Assembly (NCBI RefSeq): GCF_003094615.1
Contig: NZ_QDKO01000042.1
Location: 62,001 to 126,000, forward strand
Origin: Caulobacter radicis
GTDB taxonomy: Bacteria; Pseudomonadota; Alphaproteobacteria; Caulobacterales; Caulobacteraceae
Length of the DNA stretch: 64,000 bases
Direction of reading: 5' to 3'
Shown one piece after another: positions 17,569 to 26,968 of this stretch; position 1 is the stretch's first letter, and every line of letters begins with the position of its first letter. The notes beneath the pieces were generated by a model, which was not told the origin of the DNA, did no database searches, and was given only the letters and a program-made list of their open reading frames with translations. A program made the position numbers and the translations under genes.

Positions 17569-19515
17569 TCAGTTCAGTGCGTCCTCGACGAGGACCGCGG
17601 TGTTGCCATCGACCTCGCCGGCCCCCACCGGCTCCCTGCGGCCGCCCAGGTACTTCTCGAGAAAGGCTTCGGTCAGGGCGTTGAACTGGATATTGTTCGC
17701 TGGACGCTGGAAGCCGTGTCCCTCGTCGGGGAAAAGCACATAGGTCACCGGCACGCCGTTGGCCTTCATCGCCGCGACCATCTGGTCGCTCTCGGCTTGC
17801 TTCACCCGCGGATCATTGGCGCCTTGACCGATCAGAAGCGGCCTGCGGATCTTGCCAGCCTTGTGGACGGGCGAGCGGGCCTTCATGAGCATGCGCCCTT
17901 CCTCGGTGTCGGCGTTGCCGATCATCCTGAAGAGTTGGGACTTGGCCGACTCCCAATAGGGTGGAATGGAAGCCGCCAGGGTTTCGAGGTTGGACGGCCC
18001 CACAATGTCCACGCCGCAGGCGAACCGTTCAGGATGGGCGCTCATCGCCCAGAGGGTCGCATAGCCGCCGTAGCTGGCCCCCATGACGCAGATGCGGTTG
18101 GGATCAGCCACGCCGCGGGCGATCGCCCATTCGACGGCGTCGATCAGATCCTCGTCCATCTTTCGCCCCCACTCGCCGTCCCCGGCCTGGAGGAAGGCCT
18201 TTCCAAAGCCGGTCGAGGCCCGATAGTTGACGCTCAGCACCGCATAGCCACGGTTGGCCAGCCATTGGTGTTGCGGATCGTAGCCCCAGCTGTCCCGGGC
18301 GTGCGGGCCGCCATGGACGAGCAGCACCAGCGGCAAGGGTTCAGTACTTGAAAGCGAAGCGGTCGGGGCGTCAGCGTGCACGGGCAAGGTCAGGTAGCTG
18401 ACCATGTTCAGCCCGTCCCGGCTCGGGATCGTCGTGGACTGCATCCGCGCGAGCGGCGCACCGGCCAGTGCGGGCCGAACGTCATAGAGTTTGGCCAGCG
18501 TCTTCGTCGCGCGGACATAGCTGTAGTAGGTCGTCGGACTCACATCGGTCGAGGCGCCGATGATCCAGACGCTGTCATCGTCTGTTCGGCTGGCGACGCC
18601 CCACTGGCCTAGCCCACGCCTGTCGAGGAATTCGACATCCCCGACAATGCGCTCGTCGAGGACGTGGATCTCCCGCCGCTCGTAGGTGGCTGTCCAGGCC
18701 AGGGGCTCATGGGTGACGATGTCGGTCCACACCCCGGTGATGTCGGCGGTCGGATGCCCCGCGATCAGAACGCCCTGGTCGGCGTCCCCTTCGATGTCGT
18801 ACTGAACCAGCGCGGCGGTGTCGCGCCCGCGGCTGTCGAGCATGTAGAGGGTCCGGCCGTCGGTGCTCAGGGCCTGGGGCCAGGTGTTGGGCGCGTCGCC
18901 TTCCGCGATCTTGCGCCATACCTTCCAGCTTTCCGCCTCTGGAACAAGAATATCGATGCTGCCGTCAGGCTGCGGCGCCAGGGCCAGGCGTACGCCGTAA
19001 TCCTCGTCGACCACGAAGCCGAAGAAGCCGGGGTTCTCGCGCACGAGGGTCAGCTCGCCTGAGCCGAGGTCGAGGCGATAGAGATCGGAGAAACGTGGAT
19101 CACGATTGTTGATGCTCACCAGGACGCTGTCGCGCAGACGGCGGCTTTGGGCGGTGATGCTCGCCCGGGCGTCCTCGAACGGGGTGAGGTCGCGAACGGG
19201 CCCGCCCGCGACGGGCGCGGCGTAGAGGTGCTCATTCTCATCGCCGTCCTTGTCCTGCAGGTAGAGCAGGTGCACGCCGTCATAGGCCCACGAAAAGCTG
19301 TAGACCCCGCGATGGCGATCGTTGGTGAGGGGGCGGGCGCTGGCCAGGGCCTTTGCGCTGTCTGCGTCCCAGTCGGTCACCCAAATGTTCATCACCCCTT
19401 GGTGTGGGGCGGCGAAGGCCAGCCAACGGCCGCATGGGCTGATCTGGCAACCGCCGCGTTCGGGGTTGCCGAAGAGAACCGCGCGCGGGATGAGGTCGGT
19501 GGTCTGGAGAGGCAT
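17569..19515 (-). CDS. S9-family prolyl oligopeptidase-like peptidase
   Basis: 648 residues. The N-terminal half (to about residue 390) is a beta-propeller (LYLQDKDGDENEHLY, YRLDLGSGELTLV). The C-terminal alpha/beta hydrolase has the oxyanion motif LVHGGPHARDSWGYD, nucleophile Ser-481 in GASYGGY, Asp-568 in ANDPRV and His-600 in EGHGF. There is no signal peptide, so it is probably cytoplasmic. Such enzymes cut short peptides, often after Pro or with acyl-aminoacyl specificity. It follows the aminotransferase gene in the same direction with a gap of about 97 bases, suggesting peptide and amino-acid catabolism. Confidence 0.93.
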   Translation of the reverse strand: MPLQTTDLIPRAVLFGNPERGGCQISPCGRWLAFAAPHQGVMNIWVTDWDADSAKALASARPLTNDRHRGVYSFSWAYDGVHLLYLQDKDGDENEHLYAAPVAGGPVRDLTPFEDARASITAQSRRLRDSVLVSINNRDPRFSDLYRLDLGSGELTLVRENPGFFGFVVDEDYGVRLALAPQPDGSIDILVPEAESWKVWRKIAEGDAPNTWPQALSTDGRTLYMLDSRGRDTAALVQYDIEGDADQGVLIAGHPTADITGVWTDIVTHEPLAWTATYERREIHVLDERIVGDVEFLDRRGLGQWGVASRTDDDSVWIIGASTDVSPTTYYSYVRATKTLAKLYDVRPALAGAPLARMQSTTIPSRDGLNMVSYLTLPVHADAPTASLSSTEPLPLVLLVHGGPHARDSWGYDPQHQWLANRGYAVLSVNYRASTGFGKAFLQAGDGEWGRKMDEDLIDAVEWAIARGVADPNRICVMGASYGGYATLWAMSAHPERFACGVDIVGPSNLETLAASIPPYWESAKSQLFRMIGNADTEEGRMLMKARSPVHKAGKIRRPLLIGQGANDPRVKQAESDQMVAAMKANGVPVTYVLFPDEGHGFQRPANNIQFNALTEAFLEKYLGGRREPVGAGEVDGNTAVLVEDALN

Positions 19516-19612
19516 CGTTTGGCCTTTTGAGAGATCGCTGAGCCGCCAAGCGGCCAGCGCCGCTGCGCGGGATGAACGCCCGCCGCTCCCGACGGGGCGG
19601 CAGGACTAGGAG

Positions 19613-20806
19613 TCAGGCCGGAACGACCAGAGTGTCGATATCGGCCAGCGCGGCGGCGAACCGCTCGAAATTCGAACCGTTCAGGCCCGCGACATTGATG
19701 CGCCCGGAGTCGTCGAGATAGACGGCGTGAAGCTCCCGCAGCCGCCGCACCTCCTCGCTGGATATCGGCAGCATCGCGAACATCCCACGTTGGGCAGGCA
19801 GCGAGCGCAGGTCCAGCCGTTGCAGCGACAGGCCGGCCAACCGCGCGCGAACAGCATTGACGCGATCGCGCATGGCGCGAAGTTCGGCGATCCATTGGGC
19901 CGAGAGGTCATGCGAGGCGAGGATGATCCGCACAACCGCCGCCCCATGGTCGGGCGGATTGGACCATAGAAGACGGGCTTGACCGGCGGCCGTGCGGGCG
20001 GTGTTGAAAGCGATCGTTGGCGAGGCGCTCAACAGCATGAGCATTCCCAAGCGGTCGCGATAAAGGCCGAAGGACTTGGATCCTGAGACGGCGACGAGGG
20101 CGTACTCGCACAGGGCAAGCGCGGCGCGTACGCCGGCCACGTCCTGGGCCACGCCTTCGCCGAGGCCCGGATAGGCCAGGTCCACGAGCGGTATGATCCC
20201 CCTGCGCATGCAGGTGTCCGCCATGCCGCGCCAAGCGTCGAGCGGCAGATCCACGCCCGTCGGATTGTGGCAACAGCCGTGCAGTAGAAGGATGTCGCCA
20301 GGCAAGGCCTGCGCGAGCGCCTCGTGCAGGGCCGCCGTGTTGATCCGTCCCTCCGCGTCCAGATGCTGGAACGTCTTGGCGACAAGGCCAGCGGCGGCGA
20401 TCAGTGGCAGGTGCGCCGGCCAGGTGGGCGCGCCGACCCAGACCCGGGCGCCAGGATTGGCCTGGGCGACGAGTTGCAACGCAAGGCGCAGGGCGCCGGT
20501 CCCACCTGGGGTTTGAACTCGCGCAAGACGCGCGCCCGCCTCGCGTTCGAGGCCAGGGAACACCGCCTCCTGGAAGCGAAGCGCGAATTCAAAGTCCCCC
20601 GCGGGTCCGACATAGCCCTTGGAGATCTGTTCGTCGATGAGCAGCCGCTCGGCGCTCTTGACGGCCGCCATGATCGGGATCGCGCCGTTTTCGTCGCGAT
20701 AGGTGCCTACACCCAGGTCGATCTTGTCGACGCGCGGATCGGCCTGCATCAGTTGGCCAAGCGCCATGAGCGAGTCCGTCTTGGCGGGCGGGAGACGATC
20801 AAACAC
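19613..20806 (-). CDS. Class I aspartate/aromatic aminotransferase
   Basis: 397 residues. The start IDLGVGTYRDENGAIPIM and the middle LLHGCCHNPTGVDL match the aspartate/tyrosine aminotransferase (AspC/TyrB) subgroup. The PLP lysine is Lys-244 in SGSKSFGLYRDRLG. It transfers amino groups between aromatic or dicarboxylic amino acids and 2-oxoglutarate. Its start overlaps the stop of the DUF6356 gene by eight bases. The divergently placed control region carries an Lrp-type palindrome and an Lrp gene next door, so amino-acid-responsive control is likely. Confidence 0.93.
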   Translation of the reverse strand: MFDRLPPAKTDSLMALGQLMQADPRVDKIDLGVGTYRDENGAIPIMAAVKSAERLLIDEQISKGYVGPAGDFEFALRFQEAVFPGLEREAGARLARVQTPGGTGALRLALQLVAQANPGARVWVGAPTWPAHLPLIAAAGLVAKTFQHLDAEGRINTAALHEALAQALPGDILLLHGCCHNPTGVDLPLDAWRGMADTCMRRGIIPLVDLAYPGLGEGVAQDVAGVRAALALCEYALVAVSGSKSFGLYRDRLGMLMLLSASPTIAFNTARTAAGQARLLWSNPPDHGAAVVRIILASHDLSAQWIAELRAMRDRVNAVRARLAGLSLQRLDLRSLPAQRGMFAMLPISSEEVRRLRELHAVYLDDSGRINVAGLNGSNFERFAAALADIDTLVVPA

Positions 20807-21044
20807 TGGCGCCTCCCTGCTCGATCGACGGCGCGTTCTTGGCGCGGTGCGTCACCATGCGGCGATGCAGATCCGTCACCACCCCGCTGCCCGTCTTGAC
20901 GCAAAGCCCCGGAACGACGGCATGAACAAAACAGCCGAGAGCGCCCAGCAGCATGGCGGCGCCGAACGAGGCGGCGACGCCCATGTGCTCGAGGTAAGAT
21001 TCATTCACCGCGGCGGGGTGGTCGATGAACAGGCGCTTGATCAT
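20799..21044 (-). CDS. DUF6356 family small membrane-associated protein
   Basis: 81 residues from ATG 21044, which has a strong ribosome site (GGAGG, seven bases upstream). The sequence HPAAVNESYLEHMGVAASFGAAM, one hydrophobic helix (MLLGALGCFVHAVVPGL) and TDLHRRMVTHR identify DUF6356, a family of unknown function common in alphaproteobacteria. The stop overlaps the aminotransferase start by eight bases, so the two are translationally coupled. A longer upstream start at 21236 would run through the control region and is unlikely. Confidence 0.8.
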   Translation of the reverse strand: MIKRLFIDHPAAVNESYLEHMGVAASFGAAMLLGALGCFVHAVVPGLCVKTGSGVVTDLHRRMVTHRAKNAPSIEQGGASV

Positions 21045-21125
21045 GGGCTCCTCCAGGATTTGGCGCGGAGCGTAGGGCGCTACGGTGAGAGCGATATTCT
21101 TGTTTTCACTTCCCAAGGCAGATTT

Positions 21126-21146
21126 TGGAGAATGACATTCTCTCCA
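21126..21146. promoter_or_regulatory. Putative Lrp/AsnC operator
   Basis: Two nested dyads share this site: TGGAGA-N9-TCTCCA and GAGAATG-A-CATTCTC, both perfect. It lies 82 bases upstream of the DUF6356-aminotransferase start and just after the stop of the Lrp-type gene. Lrp-family sites are often such 15-21 bp dyads. Confidence 0.6.
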
Positions 21147-21163
21147 TAGGCGGAATAAGCGTA

Positions 21164-21628
21164 TTAGATGCTGTGAATTGGCAGAGCAGTCATGAACTTG
21201 ATCTGCTCCATGGCGAAGCTCGACGAAACGTCGCACAGCGGCGCGGTCGCGATCAGGCGCTTATAGAAGCGGTCGTAGGCGGCGATGTCGCGCACCAGGA
21301 CCTTGAGCAGATAGTCGATCTCGCCGCTCATCCGGTAGAACTCGACGACCTCCGGAAGGGCGCTCGCTTTGCGAAAAGCCTCCAACCATTGACCTTCATG
21401 CTGGTTGGTCTTCACCGAGACGAAGACGACGAGGGCTAGGTCGAGGCGCTCGCGATCCAGCAGGTCGACCCTCGCGGTGATCACGCCCTCATCTTGCAGG
21501 CGCTTGACGCGCTTCCAGCAGGGCGTTTGTGAAAGGCCGATGCGGTCGGCGAGGTCGGCGACGGTGAGGGTGGCGTCCACCTGGAGGATGGTCAGGATAC
21601 GGCGATCCGTGGCGTCGAGAGAGGTCAT
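21164..21628 (-). CDS. Lrp/AsnC family regulator
   Basis: 154 residues from Met 21628 (MTSLDATDRRILTILQ). The helix-turn-helix LTVADLADRIGLSQTPCWKRVKRLQDEGVI covers about residues 20-50. The AsnC ligand-binding domain (RAM) follows, with VVEFYRMSGEIDYLLKVLVRDIAAYDRF. An upstream in-frame Met adds 21 residues with no conservation. Lrp proteins bind amino acids; this one lies upstream of and parallel to the DUF6356-aminotransferase pair, with an Lrp-like dyad between. Confidence 0.92.
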   Translation of the reverse strand: MTSLDATDRRILTILQVDATLTVADLADRIGLSQTPCWKRVKRLQDEGVITARVDLLDRERLDLALVVFVSVKTNQHEGQWLEAFRKASALPEVVEFYRMSGEIDYLLKVLVRDIAAYDRFYKRLIATAPLCDVSSSFAMEQIKFMTALPIHSI

Positions 21629-22045
21629 GGCGAATCTGGGCTCGAGGATGGCGGCGCAGCCCGGCGCGCCGACAGAATACCGCCGACGCAAACCTGATCT
21701 GACTGCGTGCGATGGACGCGGGAGGGCGCATCCTCGACTGGCGAGTAGTGTCCGCCTGCGCCGCCAAGGTCAAGAAGAAGGGCGTGGGGGCCGGCGACGA
21801 CCGTACGGATCTCGCAGGCGACACGTTCCCAACCTGGGCCTTTGATGATCAACTGTTAGGCATGATGAAGCCCCTGCGCCGCGAACCGGGCCTGGACTTG
21901 CAAGCTGCGGAGCCGTCGTTCAGATGCGCCAGGCGAGGCAGGGTCCAGCCCGCGCCAAGCGCTGGACGAGCGGCTGGTCCGGCCGCCAAGAAGAGCAATT
22001 CGGCCGTGGGGACGTCCCCATCGCGTCCGCGGGAGAGTCAAGGCC
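21629..22045. other. Divergent gap, no gene recognised
   Basis: 417 bases between the Lrp gene and the response regulator, which point away from each other. Short frames exist on both strands but read as low-complexity Arg/Pro/Ser-rich sequence. It presumably contains both promoters; no dyad stood out. Confidence 0.4.
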
Positions 22046-22720
22046 ATGAGGGTCCTGCTGGTTGAAGACGAACCGGAGATGGTCTCCGCGCTCGGCGACG
22101 CCTTGCATCGGCACCGCATTCTTTTCGATCACGCGGCCAATCTCTATGAGGCCGAGGCGATGGCGACCTCCTCCACCTTCGACGCCATTGTCCTTGATCG
22201 TCAGCTTCCGGACGGCGACGGACTGAGCCTGGTTTCGAAACTCCGCGCGAAGAAAAACTCCGTGCCTGTGATCGTCCTCACGGCCCGCGGCGATATCGCC
22301 GACCGCGTCGAGGGGCTGAACATCGGGTCGGACGACTACCTCACCAAGCCGTTCGCCTTCGAGGAATTGCTCGCAAGATTGCGCGCTCTCGCCCGGCGGG
22401 GCGCCGACGTCCAGAGCGACCTCGTCACCGCCGGGCGGCTGACGTTCGACCTGGTTCAGCGCGACGCACAGGTGGACGGCGTCTCGCTGGACCTGACACG
22501 ACGCGAGATCCTGGTGCTAGAAGCCCTGCTGCGAAGCTTCGGCCGCATGGTCCCGCGCACCTCGCTGATGGAGGCGGTGTTCTCCATGGACGACGAGGTC
22601 CAGCCCAACGCCCTGGATCTGCAGGTGTCACGCCTTCGCCGGAAGCTGTCGACGGCCGGAAGCGGTCTGGCGGTCAATGTCGTGCGCGGCGTTGGCTATC
22701 TCCTGCGGGAGGACACATGA
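22046..22720 (+). CDS. OmpR-type response regulator of the uptake locus
   Basis: 224 residues. The receiver has acidic residues EDEPE, phospho-Asp-51 (IVLDRQLPDGDG), VLTARGD and DDYLTKPF. The winged-helix output domain ends with NALDLQVSRLRRKL and VRGVGYLL. It overlaps the kinase start by four bases (ATGA), so the pair is translationally coupled and cognate. The TonB receptor and ABC transporter downstream are the most likely targets. Confidence 0.95.
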   Translation: MRVLLVEDEPEMVSALGDALHRHRILFDHAANLYEAEAMATSSTFDAIVLDRQLPDGDGLSLVSKLRAKKNSVPVIVLTARGDIADRVEGLNIGSDDYLTKPFAFEELLARLRALARRGADVQSDLVTAGRLTFDLVQRDAQVDGVSLDLTRREILVLEALLRSFGRMVPRTSLMEAVFSMDDEVQPNALDLQVSRLRRKLSTAGSGLAVNVVRGVGYLLREDT

Positions 22721-24084
22721 GCGTTTTGCGCCCCCGGTCGCTGCGAGGCTGGCTGATCAGCCGACTGGCGGTGGCGCAGTTTGTGATCTTGCTGCTTTTC
22801 TTCGTGGGCAACGCCGCGGCGGGCGCGTGGCTGTGGTTCTCCGGATCCATTGTCGACGTCGCCTATGAGCGCAGTTCGGCCGACGCGGTGGCCAGATCGG
22901 TGAAGCGCTCTCCCTCTGGTCAGCTCTATCTTTCGCCGACCCGCGAACTGAAGCGGCTCTCTTCGGACGTACCCGGATTCTGGTTCATCGTTCGCGACCG
23001 GGACGGAAGCCGCCTGTCCCAAGGTTCGCCGCCATCCGAGCTCGCCGCGTCCCTGCCCTTGCTCGACATCATCAACTCCGCGCGCCTGGCGCCATTCAGC
23101 ACCCGGCCGGCCCCGGCGCTGGCCGTGGTGCAGTGGATCGACACCGAGGCTGGCCCCATCCAGTTGGTGACCAGCGGCCGCGGCCGCGCGACGGTTTTGC
23201 AGGTCGCCAGCGTGATGGGATGGCCCGCCCTGGTCACCGCATCGCTGATCGGCGCGGCCATCGCCCTGATGCTGGCTATCATTACGCCCTTGACCGTGCG
23301 CCGCGCGCTGCGCGGACTGGACAGAGCGGCCGACGAGGCCAAGCAGATCGACGTCGATCGCAGCGGGACGCGCCTGGGTGAGGAAGGCGTTCCTGTGGAA
23401 ATCCTCCCGTTCGTGCGGACGATCAATGACACGCTCGATCGGCTGGACAAGGGCTATGAAAGTCAGAAGCGCTTCCTGGCCGATGCGGCTCACGAGCTGA
23501 GGACGCCGATCGCCATTCTGACCACCCGGCTGTCGGCGCTCCCCCCGGGACCCGAGCGCAACCGGCTGCTCGAGGACGCTGCACGCCTGACCGCCCTGGC
23601 CGACCAGTTGCTTGACCTGCAGCGGCTGGAGCAGCGTCCGGTTTCCTATACGGACATCGATCTGGTCGGCTTGGCCGAGCGCGTCGTGCTCGATCTGGCC
23701 CCCATGGCTTTCGCCGCCGGCTACCAGGTCGACTTCGAGCCGGAGGTTTCCAGCCTTGTCGTCCGTGGCGACCAACTGGCGATCGAGCGCGCTCTGACCA
23801 ACCTCATCCAGAACGCGATCAGCTATGGCGGCCGAACCGGATCGATCACGATCCGCGTCCTGTCTTATGGCTGGATCGAGGTGGCCGACCAGGGCCCTGG
23901 CATCGCCGGACCCGACCATGCCCGGGTATTCGAGCCTTTTCACCGCCTCACCCAAGATGGTCAGGGCGTGGGCCTGGGCCTGGATCTGGTCCGCCGGATC
24001 ATGCAGCTCCATGGCGGCGAGGTGACGCTGGCCACGACCAATGATCGAGGCGCGTGCTTTCGCCTGATCTTCCCGCTGCCATAG
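22717..24084 (+). CDS. Sensor histidine kinase of the uptake locus
   Basis: 455 residues. Membrane segments lie at about residues 16-42 and 165-190, enclosing a periplasmic sensor loop of some 120 residues (YERSSADAVARSVKRSP to VTSGRGRATVL). HAMP-like linker, HisKA with His-259 (DAAHELRTPIAIL) and HATPase_c with NLIQNAISYG, VADQGPGI and GVGLGLDLV follow. The periplasmic loop is large enough to contact another protein, relevant because the next gene is a TonB receptor with a signalling domain. Confidence 0.95.
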   Translation: MSVLRPRSLRGWLISRLAVAQFVILLLFFVGNAAAGAWLWFSGSIVDVAYERSSADAVARSVKRSPSGQLYLSPTRELKRLSSDVPGFWFIVRDRDGSRLSQGSPPSELAASLPLLDIINSARLAPFSTRPAPALAVVQWIDTEAGPIQLVTSGRGRATVLQVASVMGWPALVTASLIGAAIALMLAIITPLTVRRALRGLDRAADEAKQIDVDRSGTRLGEEGVPVEILPFVRTINDTLDRLDKGYESQKRFLADAAHELRTPIAILTTRLSALPPGPERNRLLEDAARLTALADQLLDLQRLEQRPVSYTDIDLVGLAERVVLDLAPMAFAAGYQVDFEPEVSSLVVRGDQLAIERALTNLIQNAISYGGRTGSITIRVLSYGWIEVADQGPGIAGPDHARVFEPFHRLTQDGQGVGLGLDLVRRIMQLHGGEVTLATTNDRGACFRLIFPLP

Positions 24085-24422
24085 CCGGCGAAGTTCGCGT
24101 CCCTTCGCCGCCTTGGCAGGGGTGAGCATCGACCCTCATGGCGCGATTTGGCGCCCAACTAAACCTGCGGAAGGGATAGGGCCGCTGCACGCCTGGGCAA
24201 AATCCGGCGTTGCGGCAGGAAATGCCGCGCCACGGGTTTGACGACAGACTGATGACAGGTCGCGGGGCTCTCGTGCGGATCGGCCGCACACCGAGCATTC
24301 CTCGAGCGCGATGGCCGCAACAAACCGGGCCGCCATCTGGCGGAGACACAGATGATCGTCCGCCGGGCGGTCGAGGACATCACACGGCGCGGCAGGAGGG
24401 TGCAGCGTCAGTGGGGGAAAAA
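24085..24422. other. Leader region of the TonB receptor
   Basis: 338 bases between the kinase stop and the receptor start. An in-frame extension of the receptor reaches back to 24210 but has no signal peptide character. No cobalamin box, Fur box or obvious response-regulator repeat was found by eye. A GGGGGA ribosome site precedes ATG 24423. Confidence 0.4.
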
Positions 24423-26777
24423 ATGAAGAAAATGTCTCTCTTCAATCAGTCTGGACTGTCCACAGCGGCGGTGAGCGGCGCGTTGCTGTTGCTTGCAACG
24501 GCGGCCCATGCTCAGGACCGCAAGTTCGAGATCGCGGCCGGCGATCTTCGCGGCGCGCTCAAAGCCTATGAAGCAGCGACCGGACAGACGGTCGGCGTCG
24601 GCGGTGTCGATCTCTCCGGCCGCAAGAGCCGCGGCGCCCGGGGCGCGATGGCTGCCGACCAGGCGCTCGCGCGCATCCTGAGCGGAACCAACCTGCAATC
24701 CTGTTCCGTCGCCGGCGGCTTCGTCGTCATCGACAAATCAGCGCAGTGCCCAGGCGCAGGGAGCGACAACAGCGTCGCCACCGTCGCCCCGGTCGTTGTC
24801 GCGCCCGTATCGCACTTGGCCGATCGCAATCGGACCGGCACTCGCATCGACGCCGATCCGATGACGCTGCCGATGTCGGTTAGCACCGTCAGTCAAGAAC
24901 TGATCGCGCGCCAGCAGGCCCTGACGCTGGACGATGCGGTTTCAAACGTCGCTGGCGTGAGCGGCAACGGCAAGGGCGAGTTCTCCATTCGGGGCTTCTC
25001 CGCTGGCGCCATGCGCAACGGCACGCTTTCGGCCGACGGTCAGACCAACGACCTGCCGATTGTGGCCATCTCGCGCGTCGAAGTCGTCAAGGGACCCGAA
25101 GCGATCATCGCCGGCGTCGCCTCGCGCTATGGCGGCGTGGTCAACGTGATCACCAAGACCCCGATGGTCGCGCGGTCGGCGGAGTTCACCGCGACGGCCG
25201 GCAGCCGCGGCTACTACGACATCGGCATGGATGTCGGCGGCGCGCTGGACGAGGACAAGACCATCCTCGCTCGCCTGGTGGCCTCCACCCAGGACAGCGA
25301 CACCAACAAGGCCGGCTATCGCGGCGCCTCCTCAGACTATGTCTCGCCCTCTTTGACCTGGAAAATCCGCAAGTGGGGCACGGAGATTACGGCTCAGTAC
25401 GAATATCAGGATCTCCGCAAGCCGCCTCAGCTGTTCGTCTACACCGTCGACAGCAAGCTGGTCGACGACCTGCCGATCCGTCGCCTGGGTCCGGCAAGCG
25501 ACGGTCAGTCCGTCAAGAACCGCAACGCCAACCTGTCGATCGAGCAGCGCTTCACCGACAACTGGAGCGGCGCTCTGCGCTACACGCACAACGAACAGGA
25601 TCGAAACACGACGGCGGGGCTGACCGGCGTAGGCACGCCCTATGGCTTCGCCTGGCCCAATCTCGTGTCCTTCGGGTCAAAATCCGATGCTCAGGCGAAA
25701 GTCGACGCCCTGAAGCTGGAACTCAAGGGCAAGTTCAGCACCGGTCCCATCGAGCACAGCCTTCTGCTCGCCTATGACAACATCAAGACCGACATCGCCC
25801 AAGGCGTGCAATACACGGACGCTCGAACGATCAACCTCGATACCGGCGAGATCACCGACCGGACGGCGACCCTGGGACTGATCTTTGGCGGTCTGCCGAC
25901 GGCGCGTTTCACCGGCGGCTTGTCGCCGAAGGAAACCGGCTATCTGGCCCTTGACCAGATGACTTGGAACAAGTGGGTCGTTTTGGGCGGCTGGCGCAAG
26001 GTCAACTACTCGCCGAACATCCAGAACCGTCCTTCGCTGGGCACCTTCAACGAGTCCCTGCCTACCCTAGGCATCGTCTATCGCGCCAAGCCGGACCTGT
26101 CGCTCTATGTGAGCGCTTCCAAGGGCTTCGAACCCAATCTCGGCCTCTACGGCATCGGTGGATCGCCAGTGGCCCCCGAGAACGCCCAGCAGGTCGAGGG
26201 AGGCGTCAAGGCGCAGTTCTTCGACCGGCGCGTGGCGGCTACCGCCTCGGTTTTCCATATCGAGCAGAAGAATGTCGCTGTCGCCGATCCGGCCAATCCC
26301 GACCCGGTCTGCGCCGGCGGTTCGGTATGCTATATCAGCGCATCGGGCGTGACCTCGGACGGTTTTGAGATCGAACTGTCGGGGGAAGTGACGTCCAACC
26401 TGCAGGTTCGGGCCAACTATAGCTACCTCAAAAAGCAAGCGGACTCGCCCGATCAGCTGGGGATCACCTACGCGCCGCACACGGGCAACGTCTGGGCCAG
26501 CTACACCTTCGGCCAAAACGGCCTTGGCTGGTGGGTCTCGGGCAACCTGCAACTTCGCAGCAAGCGCAATGATGCGGGGCCCCTCTACGCCGACAACCCG
26601 GGCAATGCGCGCCTTGATCTGACCGCCGGCTATGACGCCACGAAGTGGTCGATGATCTTCGGCGTCAAGAACGCGACCAACGCGCGGCTCTATGACACCA
26701 GCTCAGGCTACATCGGGATCGCCACGGTCATCCAGCCTCGCGAGGCTTACGCGACCCTTCGCTACAAATTCCAATGA
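24423..26777 (+). CDS. TonB-dependent siderophore-type receptor with N-terminal STN signalling domain
   Basis: 784 residues. The signal peptide ends near ATAAHAQ (residue 31). Residues about 34-105 form an STN domain (FEIAAGDLRGALKAYEAATG, ADQALARILSGTNLQ, GFVVID). Plug (PMSVSTVSQELIARQQALTLDDAV, VEVVKGPEAIIAG) and barrel follow, ending ATLRYKFQ. Receptors with STN domains pass a ligand signal to an anti-sigma partner (FecR type). No FecI/FecR-like gene is present here; a two-component pair takes that place. The substrate is probably a siderophore or a peptide-like compound, given the SbmA-like ABC gene downstream. Confidence 0.93.
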   Translation: MKKMSLFNQSGLSTAAVSGALLLLATAAHAQDRKFEIAAGDLRGALKAYEAATGQTVGVGGVDLSGRKSRGARGAMAADQALARILSGTNLQSCSVAGGFVVIDKSAQCPGAGSDNSVATVAPVVVAPVSHLADRNRTGTRIDADPMTLPMSVSTVSQELIARQQALTLDDAVSNVAGVSGNGKGEFSIRGFSAGAMRNGTLSADGQTNDLPIVAISRVEVVKGPEAIIAGVASRYGGVVNVITKTPMVARSAEFTATAGSRGYYDIGMDVGGALDEDKTILARLVASTQDSDTNKAGYRGASSDYVSPSLTWKIRKWGTEITAQYEYQDLRKPPQLFVYTVDSKLVDDLPIRRLGPASDGQSVKNRNANLSIEQRFTDNWSGALRYTHNEQDRNTTAGLTGVGTPYGFAWPNLVSFGSKSDAQAKVDALKLELKGKFSTGPIEHSLLLAYDNIKTDIAQGVQYTDARTINLDTGEITDRTATLGLIFGGLPTARFTGGLSPKETGYLALDQMTWNKWVVLGGWRKVNYSPNIQNRPSLGTFNESLPTLGIVYRAKPDLSLYVSASKGFEPNLGLYGIGGSPVAPENAQQVEGGVKAQFFDRRVAATASVFHIEQKNVAVADPANPDPVCAGGSVCYISASGVTSDGFEIELSGEVTSNLQVRANYSYLKKQADSPDQLGITYAPHTGNVWASYTFGQNGLGWWVSGNLQLRSKRNDAGPLYADNPGNARLDLTAGYDATKWSMIFGVKNATNARLYDTSSGYIGIATVIQPREAYATLRYKFQ

Positions 26778-26784
26778 CACGGTT

Positions 26785-26821
26785 TGGTCTCGACGCCTCC
26801 GGCACGGCGGCGTCGAGACCA
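26785..26821. terminator. Strong hairpin after the TonB receptor
   Basis: TGGTCTCGACGCC and GGCGTCGAGACCA are perfect 13-bp inverted arms with an 11-base loop, seven bases after the receptor stop. The following T-run is short (CCTTTCCC). It probably ends or attenuates the transcript before the ABC gene. Confidence 0.7.
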
Positions 26822-26968
26822 GCGCCTTTCCCAGAAAATCCGCTGTCCGGCCCGGTTCGGCCCTTCTTCTGGAAGCGATCGACCGGGCCTTTCTGACCGC
26901 CTCGGCCTGATCGACCGGCCCAGGGCCCAGATTCATCGTCCGCCGCCAGCCTTGAGCGCCCGCCCGTC

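Noticed and set aside
21712..22065. 117-codon frame upstream of the response regulator
   Set aside because: Low-complexity composition, overlaps the regulator start and has no conserved feature.
24085..24422. Possible cobalamin riboswitch or Fur box before the STN receptor
   Set aside because: No B12-box-like or Fur-like sequence was found on reading both strands.
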